A DNA stretch of 64,000 nt from Rachycentron canadum. Taxonomy: Eukaryota; Chordata; Actinopteri; Carangiformes; Rachycentridae. The position numbers were made by a program, and so were the translations under genes. Position 1 is the stretch's first letter; each line of letters begins with the position of its first letter. The notes under the pieces are model-generated. The model made no database searches, was not told the DNA's origin, and saw nothing but the letters and a program-made list of their open reading frames with translations. The DNA is taken from positions 4,200,692 to 4,264,691 of the forward strand of contig CM076659.1 in NCBI GenBank assembly GCA_038496675.1. Direction: 5' to 3'. This document shows positions 1-12,445 of the stretch, in pieces.

Positions 1-203
1 TGTGTGAGGGCAAATAATCATGTCCCACAGTTTTTTTCGTACGTAAAATTACATGTGATACATGTGATGTATACGTAATCATAACTAAGTGCAATTTACA
101 GTGTCAGTTTCAATAACTTCTTGAGCCCATTCATACTGAAATTAGTTTTGAGGCTTGTTTTACACTTGAAGCTGTAAAGAGCAGGGTTAGGTCAATAGGG
201 AGG
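1..203 (-). other. haao: haao 3'UTR (partial)
   Basis: This stretch follows the haao stop codon at 206-204 on the minus strand. No AATAAA-type signal is visible on the minus strand before the window edge, so the polyadenylation site probably lies outside the window. No gene is seen here. Confidence 0.5.
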
Positions 204-548
204 TCAGATCTTCCGCTCAGGGTTTTGAACCACAAACAGGGCGACAGCCTTCTCATTTCTCTGCCACTGGTACCTACAGAAGAGGAAAAAGACATCAGTT
301 TGATCAAATCAATTTGAATAGCATCCCAAGTCATCGCGGCCAAATCAGCTCCTTTCAAACTACACTTGAATTATTCAGGAGTGGAAATATAAACTCTCTT
401 TATCTAGTAATGTTTACCCTGACTGGATGAGTTTTCCATTAACTGTTAATAATGACTCACTGGCTCTGTTCAGGAATCAGTAAACTGTCTCCTGCAGAAA
501 GACTGAACTCCTGCTGATTCATTGTTACCCTTGAGGATCCCTCCTGAA

Positions 549-600
<52 letters not shown>

Positions 601-3600
601 GGTGATAAGACAAGAAGATGATCAGAAATGGATGATATGAGAGTTTGGGCAGGTACATTGGTCACATATAGGGGACAGCAGCAACAGCAGAGTGAACATA
701 CCAGCTGCCAAATCCACACATCAGTTTGTGTCACTGCTGTCGTAGTCAGCCCAGGGCCAAACACCATTGCCTGTTGGGTTCATGACAAAGAAGGCATCGT
801 TGTATTTTTCCATCTTCTGTATCACAGCTCCTCATGTCTACTCTTGAGACCTCCTGCCTTGTTCTTGTGAATTTACTTCACAAGAACAAGGCAGGCCAGA
901 AAACACTCTAGCCTGTTTTCATGTGTAATACTATACAGTCACAGGGAATTTCCACAAGCAGGAACATAACAAAAATTGTCTGGGATCCACTTTAGTTCCA
1001 TTTTCAGTTTACCAAACCCTTTGGTTGAGGGATTTTAGTAAAGAGGAGTTCCAGTAAAACCACACCAACCGTCTGTACATGTTTATAAAACCAATGATAT
1101 GGACTTTACACTCGCTCGACTTTCACTCTCTGACAAACTTCAATATTTTCAGGTAAACATAAGGTTTGAAATTTGACACAGTGGCAGCTGATCTAATTTT
1201 CTGTGGCATCAGGTGCCAGTAACTGGTTCCTATTGGTCCTCACATGTCAGAAAAATGGAAGAAAACAAGACTGAAACAACAAACGGCCTATTTAAAGGAA
1301 ATGAGTCATTTTATTTTTGTAACTATGAGGTACTCACGGGGTGCAAAACAAGTAAAGAAAAATAAAGTCTGGAGAAAATGGTGTTAACAACACTGATATT
1401 CTTTAAGATAATACATTACATAATTTTTTTTTTTTTTTTTTTTTTACAGTTAAGGTTCTGTATGCTGAAAATTCAATTGGATTCAGTTGTGGAACATATA
1501 CATCTGAAATATATGGATTAAGATTTACTTAGGGCATTTTTTATTATATTATTGTATACTCCAAACTCATAGAACATGTGCCTAAGGACAAAGCATGTGC
1601 TCTATTTATTGGTTATTTATTTTCTTTACTCTTTCCCCCAAACTGCAGTTTTGACTTAGAAGCTAATTTATCCTCCCAAACTGTTACTCTCTTGTTCTCC
1701 ACAGCCCTGTTTTCTTTCATCACACCTAACCAGATGTGTTTTCATAATTAATTGAATCATTTTACAAGATTATTTTCTGAAATGTTAAATGTTGCTTTAA
1801 CAAAATTGGACAAAAAAAGAGTTACAATAGGCAAAATTATTACTTAAATCAGCAGCTAGCTAATCAAAGAAGAGGTAAACATGACTAAATCTTATTTGAT
1901 GCCAGATTAGTACAAGATATTTAACACACTTAACTAAATAATCTTTTTTATGAAGCACTATTCCCAGTACCTCTGTCTCAAACTGAGCTCCGAACATGTC
2001 GACAGGCCTCCCACCGGCCAGTGATGGCCTGTGTTTATCCAGCCAGTCTTTGAAGGAGAAGGGAGACATCATGTTCATGGTGTTCATCTGGAACGGAGGG
2101 TTTCTGAAGACCTCATCTGTCCATAAGACGACGACAGTGGCACCAGTTAAAGATTTACGTACCAGACTGGGAATATCTTGATTTCTCATACAAAACTTTA
2201 ACAAGACTCACAATAAATTTCAGAGCAACTCACTTGGGTCAGGTTTTCCTGTTTTGTACTGTTTCGATTCCATGAACCTGCAACCAACCAACAAGTGGTG
2301 TAGTCAAACACATAACCTGTTGTGATGAGGCTGTGGATGCAAAGATAACATTATTAAAGGGAAGACGTCTTACTCTTTGATGATTGGCACCAGTTGGGTT
2401 CCTAGATTCTGACAGTAAAACCATCTCTCAAACAGGATATCAGTGGTGTTCTCCACATAGTACCTGAAGGCACCAACACACTGATTTTAGATGAGAGAAG
2501 AGAAGAGAAGAGAAGAGAAGAGAAGAGAAGAGAAGAGAAGAGAAGAGAAGAGAAGAGAAGAGAAGAGAAGAAACAAGAAGACAGAGCAGAGGAGAAGAAG
2601 AGGAGGAGGAGGAGAAGAAGAAGAAAAAGAAGAAGTAGAAGCAAGGAGAAGAAGAACCTCAGACAGTCAGTCTCTGTCAGCAGACGTCTCCGCTCCACCA
2701 CCAGTCCCACAGTGTTGGCCTGTCTCTGGGGGGAGTGAGGGACCCGAGCCGGCAGCAGGAACATCTACAAACGGAGGAGGAATGAATGTCAGAGAAAGAA
2801 AATCTGAGACATTGAAAGGAGCCGTGACACCAGTGGTATGTACTGCTTTCAAGTGGGACTCCAGATAAAGTGATGGACATGTCACATGTACACAACTCTG
2901 GCAAAGAAGAAAAGAGGCAAATAAAAACATATGTCCGTTCACCTCTCCCTCTCTGATGTGCACATCCTTGTGCTTGCCGTTTTCAATCACCTTCAGACAC
3001 ATGTCTCCCTTCAGCTGGTAGAAAAGCTATTTAAAACAAGGAAGACAAAAGAAGAATAGCGCTGAATTAAACATGAATAAATATCACCAACAGCAACAAC
3101 AACATCAGTGGTACTATCATATCACACCCTAATCTGTGACCCAACTGTCAGTGATTGAGTTGCGTTTTGGGTAAGACAGGCGCCAGGTTTTGACAAGCAA
3201 AAAAGAATGTGTGGAAAATGAGAAACTGTCTGGCAATGAAACTGAGTTCCAACATAGTGATTAAAGATATATTTAGCATTGCGCATAAAATGACTCATTG
3301 CAACAAATAACTGCTTATTGCATGTTACATATTCCATGTGCCGTCACCTGACCACACGCTACACTGTGACACTGTAAACTTCAAAAAAACTTCAAAAAGC
3401 CTGACAGCAAAGGGTGGTAATCCAAAAAAAAAAAAAAAATTTAACCAAGCATTGCAACACTGAGGTGAAATAGTGGGGATAGTATTCTTATATATATAGT
3501 TTTGAGAGACAGTCATTATATAGTAAAGAGGGAGTTAACTGTAAATTCAAAACAATTAAATCAAGAAACAAAAGCAAGAAAATATTAGGAATTTCCATTG

Positions 3601-4115
3601 ATCAATGGAAAAAGTTAAACATACATATAAGGTAAACTGCAGGTTTGCACTGAATAATCAGAGCATAACTTGTGGTTTGAATATGTGCATGTCTGTGGTG
3701 TAATTAAGACGATACAGAACAAAATAGCGCTGCTATCTTACCTCCTCCCCTTCCTCAATATGATAATCTTTCCTGGTGTTTGGGCCTCCAACAAACATGA
3801 CGTTCAACTGGCCAAAGTGCCTGAGGAATTAAAAAAACAACCACTGACTCATCACATCTTCAAACAGTTTGTCATTGCTCCAAAACTATACACTTGTTGT
3901 GATACTGTCAGATAAATTACAGGCAGCTCGTCACATCAAGTCAGTGTATTTTACAGAGAAAAACCTCCAGTAATTACACACATATGTAATTACACACATG
4001 AAAAATGCAACACGGATTTTACTCACATGAGCTTGTTGCACACTGGTGGCAGAAAATCATTCTGGTTCTTTGCAATCCAGTCTTCCACGTTCACAAGAAG
4101 AGGACTGCTGCTCAT
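204..4115 (-). CDS. haao: 3-hydroxyanthranilate 3,4-dioxygenase
   Basis: Cytosolic non-haem iron dioxygenase of the kynurenine pathway. It opens the ring of 3-hydroxyanthranilate to the precursor of quinolinate and NAD. Ten coding exons (minus, 5' to 3'): 4115-4027, 3820-3742, 3026-2943, 2764-2658, 2463-2374, 2277-2234, 2116-1971, 770-702, 543-461, 273-204. All have GT/AG borders and compatible phases, and together give 286 residues, the length of the human protein. The start MSSSPLLVNVEDW is the first ATG of the first coding exon. The cupin iron ligands are visible as His50 and Glu56 (DYHIEEGEE) and His94 (ARVPHSPQR), with the 6- and 44-residue spacing known for the family. FLLPARVPHSPQR, VGLVVERRR and TDVWIWQLEGSS are family signatures. 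Introns 4 and 8 are mostly pyrimidine microsatellite. Identification is near certain; exon borders are inferred from sequence, not transcripts. Confidence 0.95.
550..599. repeat. (AG)n microsatellite in haao intron 8
   Basis: About 24 AG units, read as (CT)n on the haao strand. The run ends only a few bases before the CTTCAG acceptor of the exon at 543-461, so it takes the place of the polypyrimidine tract. Confidence 0.95.
853..895. repeat. perfect 19-bp inverted repeat, 5-nt loop
   Basis: The arms 853-871 (starting CCTGCCTTGTTC) and 877-895 are exact reverse complements separated by TTTAC. They lie inside haao intron 7 (771-1970). No gene or transposon end is recognised beside them. Confidence 0.9.
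2492..2640. repeat. (AGAAG)n and GA-rich tract in haao intron 4
   Basis: A pentanucleotide array runs to about 2571 and is followed by imperfect GAA/GGA-rich sequence. The whole lies in the 194-nt intron between the exons 2764-2658 and 2463-2374, and reads as pyrimidine-rich on the sense strand. Long open frames across it on both strands are low-complexity artefacts. Confidence 0.9.
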
Positions 4116-4477
4116 GTTTTAAACTGGCTGGGCTTTGTGCTGTAGAGTTAAATGTCTCTGACCAGTCTGCTAGTCTGACTAGACAATGTGACTTAGACTG
4201 AAAGTCCAAAATGCAGAAGTGGCCGTAGGCCAAGTGGGGAGGAGCTTCCCCCCCCCCACCCTCCTCCAACAGGTGAAAGGTTGCTTGCACATTCTTAACA
4301 TACATTGTTGACTTACTGTGACTTGCAGATCTATTGAAAAATATTTAAATCTCATGAAGCGAAAACCAAGCCAATGCATAATTTGACAGACAGGTCCCTA
4401 TGAGATAAGAACAGCTGAAAATAGGGATTTCATCATGTTTAGTTCCCTTTGCACAACTTATTGTGTGCACATTGCGT

Positions 4478-4898
4478 CTGCAGAGCATTGGTTGCCAACC
4501 TATGGGCCACAAAAGTGTTCCAAATGGGCTGAGAAATTATTTCCAAAAGTTTTATACTCCTTCCTACTGTTTTTTTCTCATAATAAGGCCAGTGAGCCAC
4601 ATCATATACTTCCCTGGCAAAAACTGGAGTCTCAAAAAGCATAGCAAGAGGAATAATTAAAAGGAAAGAGTGTAAAGAGACAGATGATGGATCGACAAAT
4701 TATCCACCCAGTATTCAAGAAATAAAAGCCTACCCTGCTCTCAGTCCAGTCCTGAATATTCAATTTTTCACTAAATAAAAAGTGTTCTGAGAGCGTAATA
4801 TTTGGCCTCCGAGGTGTTGGGTCGGATGTGGGCCGCCAACATTTTTGAGGTTTTCAAGTGGGCCATGAGTTGGAAAATGTTAGGAACCACTGCTGTAG
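4478..4898. mobile_element. possible hAT-like non-autonomous element remnant
   Basis: The left end reads CAGAGCATTGGTTGCCAACC. The right end, reverse complemented, reads CAGCAGTGGTTCCTAAC. This resembles the CAG..GGTTCCCAACC termini of hAT-family elements, and the inner ends on both sides carry a 'gggcca'-type motif. No transposase is encoded and no clear 8-bp target duplication was found. Tentative. Confidence 0.35.
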
Positions 4899-6229
4899 GG
4901 AATATTGCCAGTTAGTCATCATTCAGTGCTTACCCGAGGTTGGTCAGTTTATTTTGAGACTATTCACCAAATGTAATGACTTCAAGTGTCCACCAGACAG
5001 AGCTGTTTAACACTGTGAGATTAATTTAAAACTGTGTCCCCCGGTTGAGAATCCAGACTAATCTGGTGAGAGCCCAAAAACCGAACTGTACCTTCAAATG
5101 AAGCCAGGAGTTTGGGTATCATTCAGACCTAAATTTTATTAATGAATTAATGAAACAAACAGCTGTCTTAGAAGGTAAAATTTTTTGGTACTCAGTGAGT
5201 AAAGTTTTTGGCAGGAATGTGACATGACCTTAAAGAGCTGATGGAGGGGGAAAAAAAAGGAAGAGGAGAAAAATTGGTTCTATCATGGTAACCTTTTCCA
5301 TTTTCTCTTTGGTCACCTGTGGAGCTGCTGTAGCCACCATCTCATCTTAAGAGGAACCTGCTCCTTCTTGGCATCCCCAGGCCAGATGGGACAAATATCC
5401 CTCCAGCAAGTTCTGGGTTGAGCCTGGAGTATAATAATGTCACAAGTATATACATTAACTGCATTGCTGTCCGTTTATGAGAGAGTAAAAGAAAGATAAA
5501 TGTCAGCAAACACAGCATTTCTTGAGTGAAGGGCAATCTGTTCAGAAAAATGTGGAAAACGTAACTGGTAGAAAAGTTAGCCTTTATTGTCCTGTTTGAT
5601 TTTCACAGGTAAAAGAATATCTGCCATTCAGCAGGTCAACAGGAACACACAATCATTACCAGTAATGAAATACTGGTGTCATTTATTCATCTAGTTTTTG
5701 TTTTAACCTCCTTCCATCCATCTTGCTTTTCTGTGAGAAGGTGCTCCCTGGTGGACACAACAGTACACAGCAACAATAAATACAAATCAGCAGTTTACTG
5801 AACAGACATGAAGCTTTTATTTTCATTGAGAAATGCACAATGCATTCATGAAATGTACTTTTTTTTTTTACACATCCCTTTGTTTAAATAATCTGAAAAT
5901 ACAATGTGCCACAACTTGTGTAACTATTGAACACATATTATTAATATTAACTGTTGTATGCCATATTATTATATTGACTTAGACATCAAGCTGGTTTCGT
6001 AATGGCCATCTGTAATAATTGGTTTAAAAATTAGTTTGTCTTGAGGAGAAACTGAAGGTTTAAATTACATAGATTTAAACATGCTAGGTGCATTTGTACC
6101 ATAACAAGCTAACAAAATTAGCCAATGTTAGCTTACAAACGTTTTGCTGACGTACCCTCCATAAAAAGTACTACACCTTAGCTTTTTTTTTTTTTTTTTT
6201 TTTGCTAACTCGCTTTCAGACTGCTCGGT
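4899..6229. other. intergenic DNA between haao and papolg
   Basis: No supported gene. The stretch is AT-rich with short homopolymers, and the short open frames lack family resemblance. haao and papolg are divergently arranged, so it may hold upstream regulatory DNA for both. Confidence 0.5.
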
Positions 6230-6791
6230 TATTTTCTGCGTCGATGTGCCCCGTGTTTTACTCCTTTATACCCACCTGGTGTGGCAGGTGTAGGCGACAT
6301 GTTAGCAGCTAGCTGTGCTACACGGCGCTGGCCTCCGCGGCGTTAGGCCTCCTCGGTGGTCACGTGATTTGTGGCCTCAGTGACGAGGCGCCTCCTGACG
6401 AAGGCTGCTGAGCGTAGCGCACGCAGACGTTGTCCCGAGAAACGCCGTTACATTTGTAGTTTTGAATTTAAAAAAAAAAAAAGGGGGTCCTAACAGCTAT
6501 TAAACGCGTGTTTATCTGCTGACATCCAAAAACATCACCCCCCCCCCTTCGGCTTCGAAAACGAAATAGATATGAATATTCTTTCAGGGTTACGAACTTG
6601 TACGTTATCTTATAAGAAGTGATTCCGGTTCAGTGGGAAGGTTTGAACGGTTCTCTGGAAAGTGACCATTGTTGTAATCAGGTCGAGGCTGTTATCATTT
6701 CACCACTTGCGGACTCTCTTACTTTTTTTTTTTTTTTTTTTTTTTAAAAACCAGTTTACAGCTGAACACGGGACAAGCTTTTTAGAGTGTC
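6230..6791 (+). promoter_or_regulatory. papolg: putative CpG-rich papolg promoter and 5'UTR
   Basis: CpG density rises between about 6230 and 6450 (CGGCG, CCGCGG and CACGTG at 6361) against AT-rich flanks, as in vertebrate housekeeping promoters. The 5'UTR probably starts around 6600-6780, just before the ATG at 6792. The transcription start is not determined. A poly(T) run lies at 6723-6745. Confidence 0.45.
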
Positions 6792-9700
6792 ATGAAAGAA
6801 ATGTCAAGGTAAGTCGCGCATGTGGCAGATTTCACGCGTACGGACGTTTTTGGTCGCGTTTAAGGGAGTCCTGAAGAATAGGCTAAAAGCTAACGTTAGC
6901 CAACTGTCACAACAACCAAACAGGGCCTGCAGCCATCGCTTGTTGGCTAGCTCGCTTGTATGTTGTGGGGTATCCATGGTGCAAATGTGCCCAACGAAAT
7001 GAACGAATTTCACGCGTTGTTGTAGTTTGACAAAAATGTCAACTCTTAAATAGGCCCGACCGGGTCATTAGTTAAACCAGTTCTCCCGTGGCAGCCGGCT
7101 AACATTTGCTAACTTGCTAAGTTAGCCAATTTGCTAGCGCGTCCAGCCTGTTTGTAGCATCTCGGCTAACGCTCATTCGCCACCAGCTCAGGCAGTATAG
7201 TAAGACATTTCAAACGTAGTCGTGCAATTTCTGATAATTTTGCATTTCGGATTTTGATTTGTGTCAGTGATGCGCTTGTGGTTTAACTAATGTAACTCCA
7301 GGACATTGCTCCCCTAGCTTTTAGCCAAGTGTTTACACATGGGTTCGCGGTTAGTGGAAAGGGACGAAACTACCAAACAGTGACATTTTCCACGTTTGAC
7401 TGGGGCCGATAAATACAATAGCAGTAACTCGGTAATGAATTCGCCATGTAACCTCTTGTTCATTACTTCGGTTTGATAAATCACGACATGAGACATTGGC
7501 CGTAGTAGCGTTCAGCTCTGTTGTGTTGTACCTGTCACTTCATGTATTATACCGTGTTCCCTCGCAGCACCATGCCTGGTGGGCAGCAGCCTCAGAAACA
7601 CTATGGCATCACTTCTGCCATTAGCCTTGCACCTCCACGAGAAATAGACCACCAGTACACCAAGAAACTCTGCGATGCTATGAAACCTTTTGGGGTATTT
7701 GAAGATGAAGAGGAATTGAACCATAGGTGAGGACCAGATGGTACCTGTTTAATATTTGACATGACACAGCTAGTGGTCATCTTGGCTGCATGTCTTTCAT
7801 TGCAGCAGTCACAGCAACACAGAGGTGGGGTGCTCAAAAAGTAGTATCAACTAAAAACTAAACTAATCAAAGCAGTAATCATTGTAAATAGCAGTTATTT
7901 TTGACAGTCTGTACTCTGCATTTTATTTACATCTCTCTATATGGTTGTGGTAACCTAAAGCTATATGTCTTCTTGCTTTAATTCTCATTTAAGACGACTG
8001 AACATGTAATTATGTATAGTGGATTTGTTATATAATTCATCCTGCCCTATGTTTAGTTAAAGGGATGGATTCCTGTATGAAAGAAGCACCTGGTAAAAGT
8101 TGTATCTCTTTTCAGACTTGCAGTTCTTGGGAAGTTGAATAACTTTGTAAAAGAATGGATCGCAGAGATAAGTGAATTAAAGGTATGTTCTGTTGTGTGC
8201 ATTATAAGAAGCAGTGATATACATATATAATGTATTGTAGAGTCATTGCCATGCATGCCATGAAGTGTAAATAGTCATATCTGATTAAATGATTATGCTT
8301 CTCTTCTCCTCAGAATCTTCCACCATCAGCCATTAGCTGTGTTGGGGGCAAGATATTTACATTTGGTTCATACCGCCTTGGAGTGCACACAAAAGGTATG
8401 TGTAGTTTATATTTTAATGTTCATTCACTCAATGCAATAACGTTAATCAAATCACTCTTTTATGCTAGGAAATTTTCTGATAACAGTAAACTTTAATGAC
8501 AACAGCGTGTATTGTGTGACTGGCTGCAGTGGCTCTCAAAAGGAGCAAAGCGAGTCACTAGGCATTACTGCCACACAGCACTCGACCCCATCTAAGCAGG
8601 CATGCATTATTGTTTTTGAAAAGCTCAGTCCACCCTGACCACACTAAAGCACGAGGCTGTCATTGTCATATTCATCTGCTATTGAATGTTTTTGAAAAGA
8701 CCAGTTTTCGGGGTTTGAAAGCTCGGTAAACAATGGCTGACTATAACGTGATAGTATTGATGTGAATGTGGTCCTGCACACCGTCTTGATTTAAAAAAAA
8801 AAAAAAAAATACGATGTAAGACAATGAGATAAAAATGATGTCAAACATATATGGTTAGTTGTGATTTAATAATTTAAAAAAAAATACTACATTCTCCATT
8901 AATCTGAATAACTACAAGTGTTCTAAGATAATCTGCAGAATTGGCAATGGAGCTGATTGAGATCTATTATTCATTAATTGGTATCAGCTCTGACTCCTTA
9001 TCAGTTTTTGAGGCTTTGTTTATTGCAGCCGGTTTCACTTCTAGATAACTCGGATGCGAAATCTACCAGTATTCCACTAAAATTAATCTCTGTATTTTAC
9101 ATAGTGAGAATGTAGTAGTAGTGTGTAGTAGTAAAAATATTTCATAGGTACACCACACCTCTAAATTGTTGCTGTTTGTTTGAAAAGTGCATTTGAAAGT
9201 CTGTATTTTGTTCATGCTGCAAATAAGGAGAGGCTTCCTAGCCCTGTCCAAACATTTCTATTGCAGGAGAACATCCTAATTGAATTTTGCTTTACTGGTT
9301 TTTAGGGATGTAGGGATCATGTTGTTTTTGTTTTTTTTCTTTTACTACTTAAATACTTGGAATCTGCTGAACCTAAATCTAATCTGACACTTTCCCAAGT
9401 GACGCAACTGCCCGGTCCACACAGAAGCACCAAACTAAAAGTGACCCAACACAGAAGTTAACACTCAGTCCTCTGTGATTGCATAGTGGTGTTATAGAGT
9501 TTCTTCAGTCATAAATCAGCTTTTGTTGAGTACAAGCCGGCTGTCGGTGGACACACAAATCACACAACAGACAAGTTTATTTTTGTCCTGTTAGCAAGTT
9601 ACTCACAGAATTACTATTAATTAACAGCTTCTGTGTCCAGCTGCCTGCCATGTTTGTCATTTTTACCGGTGAAGCGATGGCCGCTTACACAGCAGAGCAG

Positions 9701-12407
9701 TTGTCATTAACCTGGATTCATGTTGAAACAGTCAAATGTCATCACATTTGTAAATAATCATTGTATTACTATAGCAGAGCAGCTTGGGAATGAATGCTGG
9801 ATATCAGCTTCAATGGCCAGATTCAACTTGATCAGAGTTCACAAAGTCCAGAATTGATTTATTTTGATTTACGATAATTCAGTTACATCACTCTTAAGCA
9901 AAGCGCTTTGCAGAAGTAAGTCTAGTATAAGTCTTTGACTCAAGGATTTTTTTGGCAAATGCAAAAGGACTGAAACATGATATCTGATTCCTTCAGGATT
10001 ACCTGTGCAAAACAGTTGAAGAATAATAAGAAACATGCTCCTCTTACAAGGGCATCATCATGACATGTATTGCAAAAGTTGAATGCAATTCTGCACAACT
10101 ACTGCAGACATGCAGGGAAAAATCGAAAGTCTGGTCATCAATCCATTTGCGCTGTTTTTGCAGAGAAGATCTAGGCCTGTTATCTGTAGACAACTGTTTG
10201 CAGCAAAGACAAAAGTAGAATCCAGACTGTTAAGTCAGCATCTGTGGTTTTACATGTTTTAGTCGAAGATAATATCTCTTCAGCAAACTGAACTCAAACC
10301 AGTGTGCAGTGTCCAACTTGTAGATTCGGTCTCTAGATCTGCTGCAAAATATTCACACTTGTCTACTCATCTCAAATCACATCAGTTCCATAAACATTTG
10401 TTGAGCATTTCATAATTTCTGAGTTATTGTATAATAAAAATATATATTTAATGGTAGATGTAAAACACTGAGAACTGACACTTAGGACATCACTGTATGA
10501 AATTGATTCATTATTGTTTTTGAAGTCATCAGCTATAAATCAGACCTTACAGGACTTGCTCTTTGTCGAGGAGCGTTTCTAGAGTTGCAGAGGTCACAAG
10601 TGTCTTATCACATGTGTAGGTTTGTTTGTTTAAAATAGTTGAACCCCCCCTTTACATTTTATAGGCAGAGACTGTCCGAAGCAGGGGCTGAATGAATCAC
10701 ATGGTTTCTGTGCTTCACTTTCCTCAACATGAGCTCAGTGTCAAAGGTGTTTACCCACAATGTACATTTTAACCTTTCATACAGAAGCTTTGTTCATGGT
10801 TCTTGTCAGATTGTTATTGAAGGCCTCAACCGTTAAACCTACTGAGGTTATACTGATCAAAGTAACTCATTTACAGGAGCTGATATTGATGCCTTATGTG
10901 TGGCTCCACGTCATGTAGAGAGAAGCGACTTTTTCCAGTCTTTCTTTGAGAAATTGAAACAGCATGAAGAGATCAAAGACTTGAGGGTAAGTCATATTAT
11001 TGTATTACTAAAATGCAGGGCAATAAAGTGTTAAAAGCCCCACAAGAAACTCATTAAGGAAGCTCTTGCTTTATCCCTGAGCCTTGAAAAGTCACGGTCG
11101 CGTCATATCAGCATAGAAGATGCAAGAGCAGCAGATCACTTGCATCACTGCTCCCAGAAGCGTTTCTAGGAGAGCTCAGTTCACTGTCCTGGGAAAACAG
11201 AGCTGTGTGTAGCACCAGTATTGATTGCTGGATTATGGTATGGTTGAGTCTTAACTCTGCTTTTGTTTTGAGTAATAATGTAGTAACTCTCAGGAGCATT
11301 GTTTGTGCTGCTGCTTAGTCGGCTGGAAAGCATTTTTAATTTCCCAAGGTGTGTGTGTATATATATATTAACCCTAATGCACTTGAGGAAAAAGTGTGTT
11401 CATATCTCCAGTTTGTTTGTTGTGATTCTAAATAATCTAGAAAAAAAATGACATAAGTAGATGATATTTATGTTTAGTGATACTTTAAGAAGAGGATGAT
11501 TTTGAAACCACTCCACAGCCAAGTGACACTCCTATTCTACATTATGTAATTTTTTTTTTTTTTTTTTTTTCTGACTTTGAACCCACGCTACTCAGTTCAC
11601 ACCTTGTTCTTTTGGTGTTTTTTCATTTCATGGTATTGTTATTCAGCTTTGTGACTTTGCCTTATCTCAGACTAGTTTTTGACATTCTCTCTTTTTTCTT
11701 TTTTTTTTTTTTCCTCAAGGCTGTTGAGGATGCTTTTGTACCTGTGATAAAATTCAAATTTGATGGAATAGAGGTAAGTTACTGTTTCAGTATGTATATT
11801 TGCTGTTATAGTTGTCTTTTAAAGTCTTTGACTCACTCTGTAAATATAGTGTCACAGTCATGACAATGAGGGAGACGCACCATTTTAACCGTATTAAGCC
11901 CATGGAAACATATATACTCGCAAAAATCCCATCATTTTTAGTGCATACTTGCTCCATGATAGTTTGTTTTTTTTCCTCCTTAAACTACAGAATCAGTTCT
12001 TTCCAACAAGCCCAGATTTGTCCATGTGTGACACTGACTCTCATTGATACACTCGTGAACAAAGTTAGTTACGATTTGGACCAGTCTGACCTTTTGACTG
12101 GAGCATTACTGCTTAACTTCTGTGTGTTTATCCTTCGATTCACATCCTCCATCTTCGCTGGTGACGCCTAGAGTCGTGTCTCAGCATGGGACACTCCTAT
12201 TGGCTCCAGTGGGTGATGTCACAGCCAATCAGAGTGTCGCATTCAGAGGCCTAGCTGTCAACTGCTTGTACAGCCAAAGTCAATGGGATCAATCCTGTAT
12301 TTTTCTGATCTCAGAGTGAGGAGAAGTTGCTCTGAGTTTATTGTAGTGACAGAATAAAGACAGAGAGACATGGACAATAAGATTTAGAGCATCAGAGGCT
12401 TTGGAGC

Positions 12408-12445
<38 letters not shown>

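Noticed and set aside
2402..2868. Open frames of 120-125 residues on both strands
   Set aside because: They arise from the (AGAAG)n array; only 2764-2658 of one of them is real (haao exon 4).
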